Assembly: GCA_040382935.1 (NCBI GenBank)
Contig: JBEIEP010000031.1
Span: forward strand, 1 to 35,788
From: JALQUL01 sp040382935
GTDB lineage: Bacteria > Pseudomonadota > Gammaproteobacteria > Burkholderiales > Burkholderiaceae_C
Direction: 5' to 3'
DNA: 35,788 nucleotides
The translations under genes were made by a program, and so were the position numbers. Of this stretch, positions 22,978-31,754 are shown one piece after another. Each line of letters starts with the position of its first letter. The stretch's first letter is position 1. The notes under the pieces were generated by a model. The model saw only the letters and a program-made list of their open reading frames with translations, did no database searches and was not told the origin of the DNA.

Positions 22978-24896
22978 TTAGTTATATAGCGGGCAGGTGC
23001 AAGCGCTTTTAGCAGACGCAGGGGCACAGGGCTGGGCAGGTTGGCCAACTGGCAGGCCAAGATTTGGGCGCACAGTGGAACCAAGCTAAGGCCTCTTGAG
23101 CCAAAACCCACCATCAGATGGGGGTGCGCCGGAGAGGGCGTCTGAGGGGAAAGTGGTCCCTTTGGCCCTACCAAAGGCAGGCGGTCGGGGGTGGTGCAGC
23201 GCACACCGGCCCAATCCAGCACCTGGGCATGTGAGGGGTTTGGACGCTGGTTCGCAAAAGGTGGCCACAGGGTGCGGGCTTTGGCTAGGTTGTCGGCACG
23301 GTCTTGCGCGGTGAGGGCGCAATCCGTACTATCTATACGATAGCTAGCACCGGCAAACCAGTAGCTACCGTCTGCGAAGGGCACACTAGGGATAAGGTGG
23401 CCGTAGCCATTTTGCGCAAGCTCTGGCAAACCGGCTGAGTCTCCTTTGCCTACCAAAATGTTATTAAGACCGTAGCTGAGTTGACCGCTGATGGGCCGTA
23501 GCGGTATCTGGGCTAGGCTTTGGGAGTCCACGCCAAAGTCGTTCAACGCCATGGCATTGGCCAATACAAGGTGGTCAAAGCGCTGGGGGTAGGGCGCGGG
23601 GGCGGCGTTTGGTACCTTGCCGTGCAACTGCCAGACTGATGCGACTGAGGTATCCGTGGTGGTAGGGACAAGGGACTGTGCGCTCACCACTTCGTAATCC
23701 ATGACCTGTTCAATCAAGGGGTGCCTAAGGCAGGCATTCACCAAGGCCTGCGGCTTCACCCAACCCGCCAAGGGGATGAAGGTGGCGGCCTGGGTGTGTG
23801 ATTCACCCGTGTTGGGTTGGCGTAAATGGCGTTGGTTTTGCACCCCGGTGATCGCAAAATCCTGGCCAGCCACCAGCAGTTGCTTGCATAAATCAAAGGT
23901 CAGGCCCACGCCAATGCGGGTGAGTTCTGCCAAAGGGTCGTTGCTTTGAAGTTGGGGGCAAACCAAACCAACCGGTAAGCCCGACCCACCCATGGCAGGG
24001 CGTGGCTGCTTGTCAAACACCACCACGCGCCAGCCTTTTTGCGCCAAAGTGCGGGCGGTGACTGCACCGGCCAGGCCTGCGCCAATGATGGCAATGCGGG
24101 GGGCAAAGGTAGCAGGTAATGGATTGGATGGGTGAACTTGGGCGCGAATTTGGACGCTAGGTCGGGCGTTAGTTGGGGCTGCGATGTGTCTGTGGGCGAT
24201 GGATTGGGTGTCTAGGTCTGTGGCACGAGCGGGCTTGTGTTGGCGGGCTGGCCATCGTTTGCCAAGCTGCCACCATTGCAAGGCTTGGTGTACCGCAGGT
24301 GCAATGACCGCCGCTTCCACGGCTGGGAGCAGTGGGTCAAACCCTTTGACTGCCCAGTCGCTGGCGTTAATGGGTGCACCGGCCACGCCTTGGTCTTTTA
24401 GGATTTTTGAGAGGGCGCTGGGCAACCATTTATCACTGGCATCTAGAGCAATGACTGCATCAAAGCGATGGCTGAGTTGACGCAACAATTGGCCTGGCTC
24501 CCCTAGCCACACGGTGATTTGTACGGATGACTGACTCTTTGGGTGGTTGCGCTGCTCAAGCCAGTAAAAGGGCATCAGCGGTTGATGGGCTGCGCTTAGG
24601 GCTGGGTAAGGCTTGGCCGATGTTGCACGCTGTGCCTGCGATTGCCGGTAAGCGTCCCAAAGGGGGCGCAACAGAACCGGTGCCAACACAAATACCGACA
24701 GGTTGACGGTATGAAGGCTGGTCGATTGCCGCCAGGGGGCAAGTTGTTGTTCAAGAAGCGTGGGGCTACAGGCACCCAGCACCAATAAGGATTGGGTATG
24801 GGGTACCGACAGTGCGCCCCTGTCGGTTGCTAAGCTTTGAGCCGTCCAATGGGCCCAAAGCGCCGTCCAATCAGAATCAGGCAGCGGGTGGGACAT
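22974..24896 (-). CDS. mnmC: MnmC-type tRNA wobble uridine enzyme with degenerate methyltransferase half
   Basis: 640 residues from ATG 24896. The C-terminal half is the MnmC(o) FAD oxidase that removes the carboxymethyl group from cmnm5(s2)U34: the FAD motif IGAGLAGAVTARTLAQKGW (from about 271), MGGSGLPVGLVCPQ, and CTTPDRLPLVGP near the end. The N-terminal half sits where the SAM-dependent MnmC(m) domain should be, but the usual GETGFGxGLNF SAM motif is missing, and the LDGFAPxxNPxMW block is replaced by ALDASDKWLPSALSK. Spacing and some surrounding pattern (LLVLGACSPTLLEQQL, LGEPGQLLRQLSHRFDAVIALD) remain. The protein probably keeps only the oxidase step. The start overlaps yggX by 20 bases. 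Confidence 0.82.
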   Translation of the reverse strand: MSHPLPDSDWTALWAHWTAQSLATDRGALSVPHTQSLLVLGACSPTLLEQQLAPWRQSTSLHTVNLSVFVLAPVLLRPLWDAYRQSQAQRATSAKPYPALSAAHQPLMPFYWLEQRNHPKSQSSVQITVWLGEPGQLLRQLSHRFDAVIALDASDKWLPSALSKILKDQGVAGAPINASDWAVKGFDPLLPAVEAAVIAPAVHQALQWWQLGKRWPARQHKPARATDLDTQSIAHRHIAAPTNARPSVQIRAQVHPSNPLPATFAPRIAIIGAGLAGAVTARTLAQKGWRVVVFDKQPRPAMGGSGLPVGLVCPQLQSNDPLAELTRIGVGLTFDLCKQLLVAGQDFAITGVQNQRHLRQPNTGESHTQAATFIPLAGWVKPQALVNACLRHPLIEQVMDYEVVSAQSLVPTTTDTSVASVWQLHGKVPNAAPAPYPQRFDHLVLANAMALNDFGVDSQSLAQIPLRPISGQLSYGLNNILVGKGDSAGLPELAQNGYGHLIPSVPFADGSYWFAGASYRIDSTDCALTAQDRADNLAKARTLWPPFANQRPNPSHAQVLDWAGVRCTTPDRLPLVGPKGPLSPQTPSPAHPHLMVGFGSRGLSLVPLCAQILACQLANLPSPVPLRLLKALAPARYITK

Positions 24897-25149
24897 ACCC
24901 CTGCGCCGCGTCGGCACCCCCACCAAAGAAATGGGCCTCCATTTGCCTTGCCAGGTATTGGCGGGCGCGTAAATCGGCCAGATTGAGGCGGTTTTCATTC
25001 ACCAGCATGGTTTGGTGTTTAAGCCACCCGGCCCAAGCCTCTTTGCTCACGCTTTCCCAAATGCGTTTGCCCAATTCACCGGGGTAGGGCGGAAAGTCCA
25101 GCCCTTCGCCTTCTTTTTCCAATTTAATGCAATTTACCATTCGTGCCAT
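24877..25149 (-). CDS. yggX: Fe(2+)-trafficking protein YggX family
   Basis: 90 residues from ATG 25149. MARMVNCIKLEKEGEGLDFP is the invariant start of the family, so the upstream in-frame ATG at 25170 is rejected. Cys7 is the conserved thiol. The rest, including PYPGELGKRIWESVSKEAW and HQTMLVNENRLNL, is very well conserved. YggX-type proteins protect iron-sulfur clusters against oxidants and help iron supply, which fits a window rich in iron-sulfur proteins, though that link is only contextual. It overlaps mnmC by 20 bases and is likely co-transcribed with it. Confidence 0.95.
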   Translation of the reverse strand: MARMVNCIKLEKEGEGLDFPPYPGELGKRIWESVSKEAWAGWLKHQTMLVNENRLNLADLRARQYLARQMEAHFFGGGADAAQGYVPPAA

Positions 25150-25299
25150 ACGCGCCTCGTTGATCGTCAAAGTGCAGCAAGTTTAACAAGGTGCGGTCCA
25201 GTAGTAGCTCTACGAACACCAAAAAGCCTACGTCCAATTAATGTAGCCCTGGTGACTGGTCACGCGTAGGCCGCTGGTGCGAGGGCGTAGACTCTGCGG

Positions 25300-26181
25300 A
25301 TGGCAGACAAAGCGCTCTTTTGGATTCCCACCTTGATTTGGGCCACAACCTGGCACGCATTAACCCACCAAACCGGCGTGGTGCCCATCACCCAAAGCAT
25401 TGCCTATCGCTTCTTTTTGGCGGGCTGCCTGTTTTTTGTGTACGCCCGCATCAAGGGCGAAACTGTGTGGGTGCCACTGCGCCTGCACGGCCCATTGGCG
25501 CTGGTGGGGGTGGTACAGTTTGGTCTGAACTACTGGTGCACCTACGCCGCCAGCCAAGTCATTACCTCTGGCTTGCTGGCCGTGCTGTTTTCTTGGATGG
25601 TGTTCTCTAACGCCATTGCCGGTCATTTTTTATTCCATCAACCCCTCAGCCGCCGCTTTGTGTGGGCATGCCTGTTGGGCGTGACAGGCATTGCCCTTAT
25701 TTTTTGGCCCGAGATCGTGCACACCCAAGGCGGTTGGCCGGTATGGCGCGGCGTGGCCCTGGGTTTGGTGGCGGTGGTGTTTGCCACCACCGGTAATGTG
25801 CTCACCCTGCAAATATCACCCAGCAAAATGCCCTTGGTGCCGGTGTTGGCGTGGGCCATGGTGTACGGCGCAGTGGCACTTTTTGTGGCCGGGCAACTCG
25901 CAGGCCAGCCACTGTTGTTAGACACCCGTCCGTCTTATTGGATCTCTTTTGCCTACCTAACAGTGATAGGTTCCTTTACCGCCTTTTTGTTTTACTTCAA
26001 ACTGGCCCAACGCGACGGGCCGGGCAAGGCCGGAATGGTGGGCTTGGTGATTCCGCTGGTGGCGTTGGCCGTATCAGCGGCATTTGAAGGCTGGCGTCCT
26101 ACCTGGATGTCGGGCGCTGGGCTGTTGTGTTGCTTGCTAGGGTTGTGGTGGGCCAATGAGAATGCGCCTAAGACTAGCTAA
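25300..26181 (+). CDS. EamA-family (DMT superfamily) transporter
   Basis: 293-residue inner-membrane protein with about ten hydrophobic helices in two EamA repeats (about residues 5-135 and 150-288). Recognisable pieces are PTLIWATTWHALTHQTGVVP, IAYRFFLAGCLFF, and the second-repeat FAYLTVIGSFTAFLFYFKLA. DMT members export amino acids, metabolites or drugs; the substrate cannot be told. It is divergent from yggX with 150 bases between, where I see only a short GTGAC-TG-GTCAC dyad near 25250. It starts at ATG with no strong ribosome binding site. Confidence 0.88.
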   Translation: MADKALFWIPTLIWATTWHALTHQTGVVPITQSIAYRFFLAGCLFFVYARIKGETVWVPLRLHGPLALVGVVQFGLNYWCTYAASQVITSGLLAVLFSWMVFSNAIAGHFLFHQPLSRRFVWACLLGVTGIALIFWPEIVHTQGGWPVWRGVALGLVAVVFATTGNVLTLQISPSKMPLVPVLAWAMVYGAVALFVAGQLAGQPLLLDTRPSYWISFAYLTVIGSFTAFLFYFKLAQRDGPGKAGMVGLVIPLVALAVSAAFEGWRPTWMSGAGLLCCLLGLWWANENAPKTS

Positions 26182-26269
26182 TCTAGGCAGAAAGCCCCGT
26201 CTGGCCAGAACGTTCTTAGGTTGATTTGCGCGACAATTGGCAGTCCCTATTCCCACACCGCCAACCCCT

Positions 26270-27832
26270 ATGGAAACACTCTACAGCCCCCTGCACGGTC
26301 AAGTCACTTTGCTAATGGCTGAGGCAGGGCAAACGGTAGGCGCAGGCACTTGTTTGGTGGTGGTAGAGGCCATGAAAATGGAACACGAAATCGTGGCCCC
26401 TGAGGGCTGCGTAGTGCAACAGGTTTTGGTGGCCCCCGGCGATTGGGTGGAGGAGGGGGGTGTTTTGCTGCACTTTACAGTTTCTACATCTGCCTCTGCC
26501 CCCAAGGGTGAAGAACCATCCGCGCCGCGTGCCACTGAACCCAGTACACCCGCCGATCAAGCCAAGATTCGCCCCGATCTGCAACGGGTGATGGACCGCC
26601 ACGCCTTTACCCTTGATGCGGCCCGGCCCCAAGCCGTGGACAAGCGCCACGCCCAGGGCAAACTGACTGCCCGTGAAAACATCGCCCAGCTGTGTGGCAA
26701 CGATTTTGTGGAGTATGGTGCGCTTGCAATTGCCGCCCAAACCCAGCGCCGGTCGGTGGACGATTTGGTACGTGCCACCCCGGCCGATGGCATGGTGGTG
26801 GGGGTGGTCTCTGGCCGCTGTTTTGCGGGTAATGCCGCCTTGCTAGGTTGCTGCGACGTGGTGATTGCAACAAAAGACAGCAATATCGGCATGGGTGGCC
26901 CCGCCATGATTGAAGGCGGTGGTCTGGGTGTTTTTGCCCCTGAACAAATTGGCCCCAGCCCGGTGCAATATGCCAATGGGGTGATTGATGTACTGGTGGC
27001 TGATGACGCCGCCGCTTTACAGGCCGCCCACCAGTATTTGGCCTACTTCCAAGGGGCAAGGCCCAACTGGCAGGCCCCTGAAACCTTGGCCCTGCGCGAG
27101 GTGGTGCCAGAAAAGCGCGCACGGGCTTATGACACCCTCAAGGTGGTGGACGCATTGGTGGATGTGGGCTCTGTGATGCCATTGCGCTCAGGTTTTGGCG
27201 TGGGCATTCATACCCTGTTGGCGCGTTTAGAAGGACGGCCGGTAGGCGTTTTGGTCAACAACCCGCTGCACCTGGGCGGTGCCATAGACGCCGATGCCGC
27301 CGACAAAGCGGCCCGCTTTATGCAACTGTGCAACGCGCACGGTTTACCTCTGATCAGCCTGGTGGATACCCCCGGCTTTATGGTGGGGCCAGACATTGAA
27401 GAACAAGCCCAGGTGCGGCATGTCAGCCGCATGTTTGTGGCTGCCGCGCATCTGCGGGTGCCCTTGGTGAGTGTGGTGTTGCGCAAGGCCTATGGCCTGG
27501 GGGCCATGGCCATGACAGGTGGTGGGTTTCATGTGCCGGTGGCCACGGTGGCCTGGCCCAGTGCCGAGTTTGGGGCCATGGGCTTAGAGGGGGCGGTTCG
27601 ATTGGGCTTTAAAAAGGAGTTGCAAGCGGCCGCCTCAGAGGCCGAGCGAGAGGCGCTGTTTGAGTCTTTGCTGGCCCAGCAAATCGAAAAAGGCCACGCC
27701 CTGCAAATGGCCACCACCCTTGAGATTGACCATGTGATAGACCCCGCGCAAACCCGCAGCTATCTGGTTAACCTGTTGTCGGCCACGCAAGTCAGACCCA
27801 TGGCCGCTGGCGCTATGGTGGACACCTGGTAA
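26270..27832 (+). CDS. Biotinyl domain fused to acyl-CoA carboxyltransferase, with internal deletion
   Basis: 520 residues from ATG 26270 (METLYSPLHGQV); a TTG at 26237 is a less likely start. Residues about 1-72 form a biotinyl/lipoyl domain with the biotinylation motif VEAMKMEH. After a Pro/Thr/Ala linker comes a PF01039 carboxyltransferase: KRHAQGKLTARENIAQLC, then GRCFAGNAALLGCCDVV, and the second half with AYGLGAMAMTGGGF and WPSAEFGAMGLEGAV. Between PADGMV and VGVVSGRCFAG (about residue 176) roughly 75-85 residues present in relatives are missing. These include the strand-helix units and the GTQG/EGGGGRPG-type loops of the first crotonase fold. The frame is intact, so this is an in-frame deletion; activity is doubtful. 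No biotin carboxylase gene is in the window. Confidence 0.82.
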   Translation: METLYSPLHGQVTLLMAEAGQTVGAGTCLVVVEAMKMEHEIVAPEGCVVQQVLVAPGDWVEEGGVLLHFTVSTSASAPKGEEPSAPRATEPSTPADQAKIRPDLQRVMDRHAFTLDAARPQAVDKRHAQGKLTARENIAQLCGNDFVEYGALAIAAQTQRRSVDDLVRATPADGMVVGVVSGRCFAGNAALLGCCDVVIATKDSNIGMGGPAMIEGGGLGVFAPEQIGPSPVQYANGVIDVLVADDAAALQAAHQYLAYFQGARPNWQAPETLALREVVPEKRARAYDTLKVVDALVDVGSVMPLRSGFGVGIHTLLARLEGRPVGVLVNNPLHLGGAIDADAADKAARFMQLCNAHGLPLISLVDTPGFMVGPDIEEQAQVRHVSRMFVAAAHLRVPLVSVVLRKAYGLGAMAMTGGGFHVPVATVAWPSAEFGAMGLEGAVRLGFKKELQAAASEAEREALFESLLAQQIEKGHALQMATTLEIDHVIDPAQTRSYLVNLLSATQVRPMAAGAMVDTW

Positions 27833-27854
27833 GCGTGACCTGGCACTATCCTTT

Positions 27855-28952
27855 ATGAAGGCACTACGCATTTACGCCGGACCCAAAGCCCGCGCCTGGG
27901 TGCAGGGCAACGGACTCAAGGCCGAGGACATTGGCGTGGTCGCCGCCGCCGCGGGTGGCCCCAAAGGCCTCATCCTTGGCCCATTGGACCGGCTGATTTT
28001 TGGCCGCTGGTTGCCGCAAAGCCAGCAACCGGTGGATTTGATTGGCGCATCGATTGGTGCCTGGCGCATGGCCACCGCCTGCACGCCAGAACCCTTTCAC
28101 GCCTTTGCGCGCTTTGAGCACGACTACCTGCACCAGTCTTTTGAGGAGCAGCCCAGAGCCGGTCAGTCTAGGGCCAACATGATTAGCCAGCGCTTTAGAG
28201 AAGGGCTGGATGCCTTTTTTAAGGACGACATTTTGGCCATCGTTCACCACCCCCGCTACCGCTTGCACGTGGTCACGTCCCGAGGGCGTCATGTGCTGCG
28301 GCGCGAACGAAAAGTCCTTACTGCGGCGGCCTTTGCTCTCGCATTTACCAGCAATGTGGTGCACAGGCGTGCCATGGGGGCTTGGTTGGAGCGGGTGGTG
28401 TTTTCAACAGGCCAGGGGGTGCTGCCCTTTCATCCCGATGGCTATCCCACACGGCAGTTGGCCTTAACCCCGACCAATTTCACTGATGCCGTGCAGGCCA
28501 GTTGCGCGATTCCCTTTGCGCTAGAGGCGGTTCACAACCCTGAAGGGGCACCCGTGGGCGCGTATTGGGATGGTGGTCTGGTGGATTACCACCTGCACTT
28601 GCGCTACCAACCGTCGTCGCCCACGGTGGCCAGCAGCCCCTCAGGGGGCTTGGTGTTGTACCCGCACTTCCAGCGGGAGGTCATCCCAGGTTGGTTAGAC
28701 AAAGGCTTAAAATGGCGGCATGGCGCAACACCCGCGTTGGACAATATGTTGTTGCTAGCCCCCAGCCCTGAATGGGTGGCCAGTTTGCCTCGGCAAAAGC
28801 TACCGGATCGCACCGATTTCAGGGCGTTTGACGGAAATCCGCAGGCCCGGTTTGCGACTTGGCAAAAAGCCTGCGATGCGGCGCGGCAACTGGCCGATGA
28901 GTTCGAGGCCTGGTTGCTCAATCCTGATCCCAGCGTGTTGCAAGCCCTTTAG
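27855..28952 (+). CDS. Patatin-like phospholipase family protein
   Basis: 365 residues. The oxyanion loop is AAAGGPKGLI (31-40), the nucleophile elbow is GASIGAW (Ser66) and the DGG dyad motif is at Asp239 (AYWDGGLVDYH), so the Ser/Asp catalytic pair of patatins is complete. No signal peptide is present, so it is cytoplasmic or membrane-associated. It probably hydrolyses acyl esters of lipids; the true substrate is unknown. It starts 22 bases after the carboxyltransferase stop and may share its transcript. Confidence 0.82.
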   Translation: MKALRIYAGPKARAWVQGNGLKAEDIGVVAAAAGGPKGLILGPLDRLIFGRWLPQSQQPVDLIGASIGAWRMATACTPEPFHAFARFEHDYLHQSFEEQPRAGQSRANMISQRFREGLDAFFKDDILAIVHHPRYRLHVVTSRGRHVLRRERKVLTAAAFALAFTSNVVHRRAMGAWLERVVFSTGQGVLPFHPDGYPTRQLALTPTNFTDAVQASCAIPFALEAVHNPEGAPVGAYWDGGLVDYHLHLRYQPSSPTVASSPSGGLVLYPHFQREVIPGWLDKGLKWRHGATPALDNMLLLAPSPEWVASLPRQKLPDRTDFRAFDGNPQARFATWQKACDAARQLADEFEAWLLNPDPSVLQAL

Positions 28953-29008
28953 GCTTGTCCAAGAACATCCAAGCCCTTTTTCTTGTCCCCTTCTTGTCCG
29001 TTTTCACC

Positions 29009-29959
29009 ATGTCCTCAAGCCATCCCTTTCTTACCGCCGCCCTGTACAAGTTTGTTGCGCTGGACAACTTTGAGGTTTTGCAGCAGCCCCTGATAGAGGT
29101 GTGTGAGCGCAACCAGGTCAAAGGCACCTTGCTGCTGGCGCAAGAAGGCATCAACGGCACCATTGCCGGGCCAGAGGAGGGGGTAAGACAAGTGTTGGCG
29201 TATTTGCGGCAAGACCGCCGCCTGGCCGATTTGCCCCACAAAGAATCCTGGGCCAGTAAAGAGCCGTTTTACCGCCTTAAAGTGCGCCTTAAAAAAGAAA
29301 TTGTGACCCTGGGCGTGCCGGGTGTTAGCCCCACCAAAACCGTGGGCCAATATGTGACACCGCAAGACTGGAACGCGTTGATACAAGACCCCGACGTGGT
29401 GCTCATAGACACCCGCAACGATTACGAGTACACCATTGGCACATTCAAAGGGGCCATAGACCCCAAAGTGAAGTCCTTTTCGCAGTTGCCAGATTGGGTG
29501 GCCCAGCAAGAGCAGGCCGGGGGTGTTCTCCACAAAACCGACAAAAAGCCAAAAGTGGCCATGTTTTGCACAGGCGGCATTCGCTGCGAAAAATCCACCT
29601 CTTACATGAAGTCCCTGGGCTATGACGAGGTCTACCACCTAGAAGGCGGCATCCTTAAATACTTAGAAACCGTGCCCCCCGAGCAAAGCCTGTGGGAAGG
29701 CCAATGCTTTGTGTTTGACGAGCGCGTGTCGGTGGGCCATGCTTTGCAAGAAGGCGGCCTGCACCTGTGCCGCTCCTGCCGCTACCCACTCACCCCACAA
29801 GACTTGGCATCCGATAAATTTGCAGATGGCATTGCCTGCCCCCATTGCCACGACCGCCTCACCGACGACCAACGCACCCGCTTTGCCGAACGGCAAAAGC
29901 AAATGGCCCTGGCCAAGGCGCGTGGGCAGCGCCACGTGGGGGCCAAGGTGGCGCGATAA
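29009..29959 (+). CDS. trhO: tRNA uridine 34 hydroxylase TrhO (rhodanese family)
   Basis: Oxygen-dependent 5-hydroxylation of U34 in tRNA. 316 residues from ATG 29009 (MSSSHPFLTAALYKFV); the upstream TTG at 28955 adds a hydrophobic stretch not typical of the family. The N-terminal acylphosphatase-like domain contains LLLAQEGINGTIAG; the rhodanese domain has the active-site loop AMFCTGGIRCEKSTSYM with Cys187 and Cys193. A C-terminal four-Cys motif (LCRSCRYPL, CPHCHD) is as in YceA. With mnmC it is a second wobble-uridine modification gene in the window, although they are not in one operon. Confidence 0.94.
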   Translation: MSSSHPFLTAALYKFVALDNFEVLQQPLIEVCERNQVKGTLLLAQEGINGTIAGPEEGVRQVLAYLRQDRRLADLPHKESWASKEPFYRLKVRLKKEIVTLGVPGVSPTKTVGQYVTPQDWNALIQDPDVVLIDTRNDYEYTIGTFKGAIDPKVKSFSQLPDWVAQQEQAGGVLHKTDKKPKVAMFCTGGIRCEKSTSYMKSLGYDEVYHLEGGILKYLETVPPEQSLWEGQCFVFDERVSVGHALQEGGLHLCRSCRYPLTPQDLASDKFADGIACPHCHDRLTDDQRTRFAERQKQMALAKARGQRHVGAKVAR

Positions 29960-29991
29960 TGCGCGCATTGTATTGAACACAGGTTAAGTTA

Positions 29992-31743
29992 ATGAATTGC
30001 GCTGTAGTCGACTCTGACATTCCTCGAACGCCTAGCGAATCCCCTAGCGACAAGTACCAATTTCAAGCCGACGCATTCGATACTTCTGAGCGCGCGGTTT
30101 TGCAACGCGCCATCGTGCAGCACGCGATTTACTTTGTAAACAGGATGGTTTTTGACTTTAGACGGTTGCTAACGCATCCAGATCACGTGCGTACTGCCGG
30201 ACGTTTAATGTGGCAGCTAGTCAAACCTTTGCAACCTCAAGTACTAATAGGGCCAGGTTTTGGTGCCTCCCCACTCATTTACAGCATAGCCATTGCGGCG
30301 CTTGACGATGGTGTCAAGTTAAACCTCCTAATGGTGCGCGATAGACGAAAAGAATACAACCAAAGGAACTGGGTAGAGGGCGATAAGGAGGCGGCACAGG
30401 GCAAACGTGCGGTTTTGGTTGACGACTTTATGAGTGCTGGCTCGGCAGTAAAGCTGGTTGAAAAGGCGTTGTTGGCTGATAAAGTCACCGTCACTCTCCA
30501 AGCAGTAGCGCTTTTTTTTGACATGTGGGAACCTTTGGGATCACGTCAAATCTCACTCTCTAAGTTACCCGTATTAAGCCTCTTCAGCCGCCACGACGTT
30601 GGCTTGAGCAGGGATTGTTATGACGCGGTTCCCCCGTTGATGAAAGGGAAGGCACCCGCATTTATCACCGATACGCCGCGCTGGTGGCGATTTGAATTTA
30701 ATAGAGGGGTACGCTATTCCACCAAATGCTCCCCGGCGATTGTTGGCGATCACGTACTAGTGGCCGATGAAAACAGCCAGTTGTGGAGCCACAGTGCCTC
30801 TACAGGTGATATCCAATGGTCACTACCCGGCGTTCAGCGACCAGTCAAAGGGATTATTCAGCGGCTAGATCAAGGTATCTACCAAGACAATGCTTACGAC
30901 CCTGAAAGGCATAGCTTGGTCTACGGTAGTTACGATGGCACTCTCACCCGCGTCTGCGTTCACACTGGCCGTGTGCATTGGCGGTTCAAGTTGGACTCTA
31001 GTATTCATGCCACGCCCTGCATAGACGTTGCTAACAACCGCTTGTTCATTAACACCGAACAGTGGAACGACGGCGTACCGACGGGCCACGCATATTGTTT
31101 GGCACTGGACTCGGGGCGAATCATCTGGCGCTACGCTCACCCCTGGTGGCCACCGGCAGGCGCGATTTACGCCGCACCGCAGCAGGCCGTAATAGCCCCA
31201 TGCAACGATCAAAGTATCACCTGCCTAGACGCTAACACGGGGCAGGTCCGTTGGCGCAGTGCCACCAAAGGTTTGGTACGCGGGCAAGCTCTTATTTACG
31301 CGCAAAGTGTGATCGTGGCCACAGAGCTGGGCTATGTTCACTGTTTTGACCTGACCAGTGGCCAGCAGGTATGGCAACAACGGTATGGCAAAGGGCTATT
31401 CCATCAGTTTTTGCAAGCGGACGGCGACTGTGTTTTTGTGATGGATGGCAAATGGCACTTGATCGCCATGGAGATTGCCACCGGACAGGTTCGCTGGTTA
31501 ACGCGCCTGCGCAGCACAGGGTGCTGGCAGCCCGTTAGATGCGGGCGCTATTGGGTTGTTTTATCTGAACAAGGACATCTTGCGGTGATGGATCCGGTGC
31601 GTCAGCTCAAAGTATGGGAATCCAGCATTCCTGGCACCTACCGCCAGCCCCCCGCTATTTGCCCGGATCAAGGTCTTTTGGTGGCAGCCAGCAGTACACA
31701 AGGATTGCTGGCTTTTGATATCAACCCTTACTACACTGCTTAA
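29992..31743 (+). CDS. Phosphoribosyltransferase-PQQ-like beta-propeller fusion
   Basis: 583 residues, no signal peptide, so cytoplasmic. Residues about 35-215 form an orotate-phosphoribosyltransferase-like domain: VLIGPGFGASPLI (84-96), the mobile-loop-like MVRDRRKEYNQRNWVEGD (114-131) and the PRPP motif AVLVDDFMSAGSA (140-152). Residues about 240-580 are a PQQ/WD-like beta-propeller with repeated blades ending in patterns such as LDSGRIIWRY, LDANTGQVRWRS, DLTSGQQVWQQ and EIATGQVRWLT. Most PQQ-type propellers are periplasmic, so a cytoplasmic one tied to a nucleotide-type enzyme suggests a sensor or scaffold coupled to base or nucleotide chemistry. It starts 32 bases after trhO, with only a weak AGG ribosome site, and is followed after 11 bases by its likely partner. 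Function unknown. Confidence 0.82.
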   Translation: MNCAVVDSDIPRTPSESPSDKYQFQADAFDTSERAVLQRAIVQHAIYFVNRMVFDFRRLLTHPDHVRTAGRLMWQLVKPLQPQVLIGPGFGASPLIYSIAIAALDDGVKLNLLMVRDRRKEYNQRNWVEGDKEAAQGKRAVLVDDFMSAGSAVKLVEKALLADKVTVTLQAVALFFDMWEPLGSRQISLSKLPVLSLFSRHDVGLSRDCYDAVPPLMKGKAPAFITDTPRWWRFEFNRGVRYSTKCSPAIVGDHVLVADENSQLWSHSASTGDIQWSLPGVQRPVKGIIQRLDQGIYQDNAYDPERHSLVYGSYDGTLTRVCVHTGRVHWRFKLDSSIHATPCIDVANNRLFINTEQWNDGVPTGHAYCLALDSGRIIWRYAHPWWPPAGAIYAAPQQAVIAPCNDQSITCLDANTGQVRWRSATKGLVRGQALIYAQSVIVATELGYVHCFDLTSGQQVWQQRYGKGLFHQFLQADGDCVFVMDGKWHLIAMEIATGQVRWLTRLRSTGCWQPVRCGRYWVVLSEQGHLAVMDPVRQLKVWESSIPGTYRQPPAICPDQGLLVAASSTQGLLAFDINPYYTA

Positions 31744-31754
31744 ACTTAAAGCCC

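Noticed and set aside
26166..26188. Imperfect hairpin at the end of the EamA gene
   Set aside because: Short stem with a bulge, overlaps the stop codon and has no T run, so it is not a convincing terminator.
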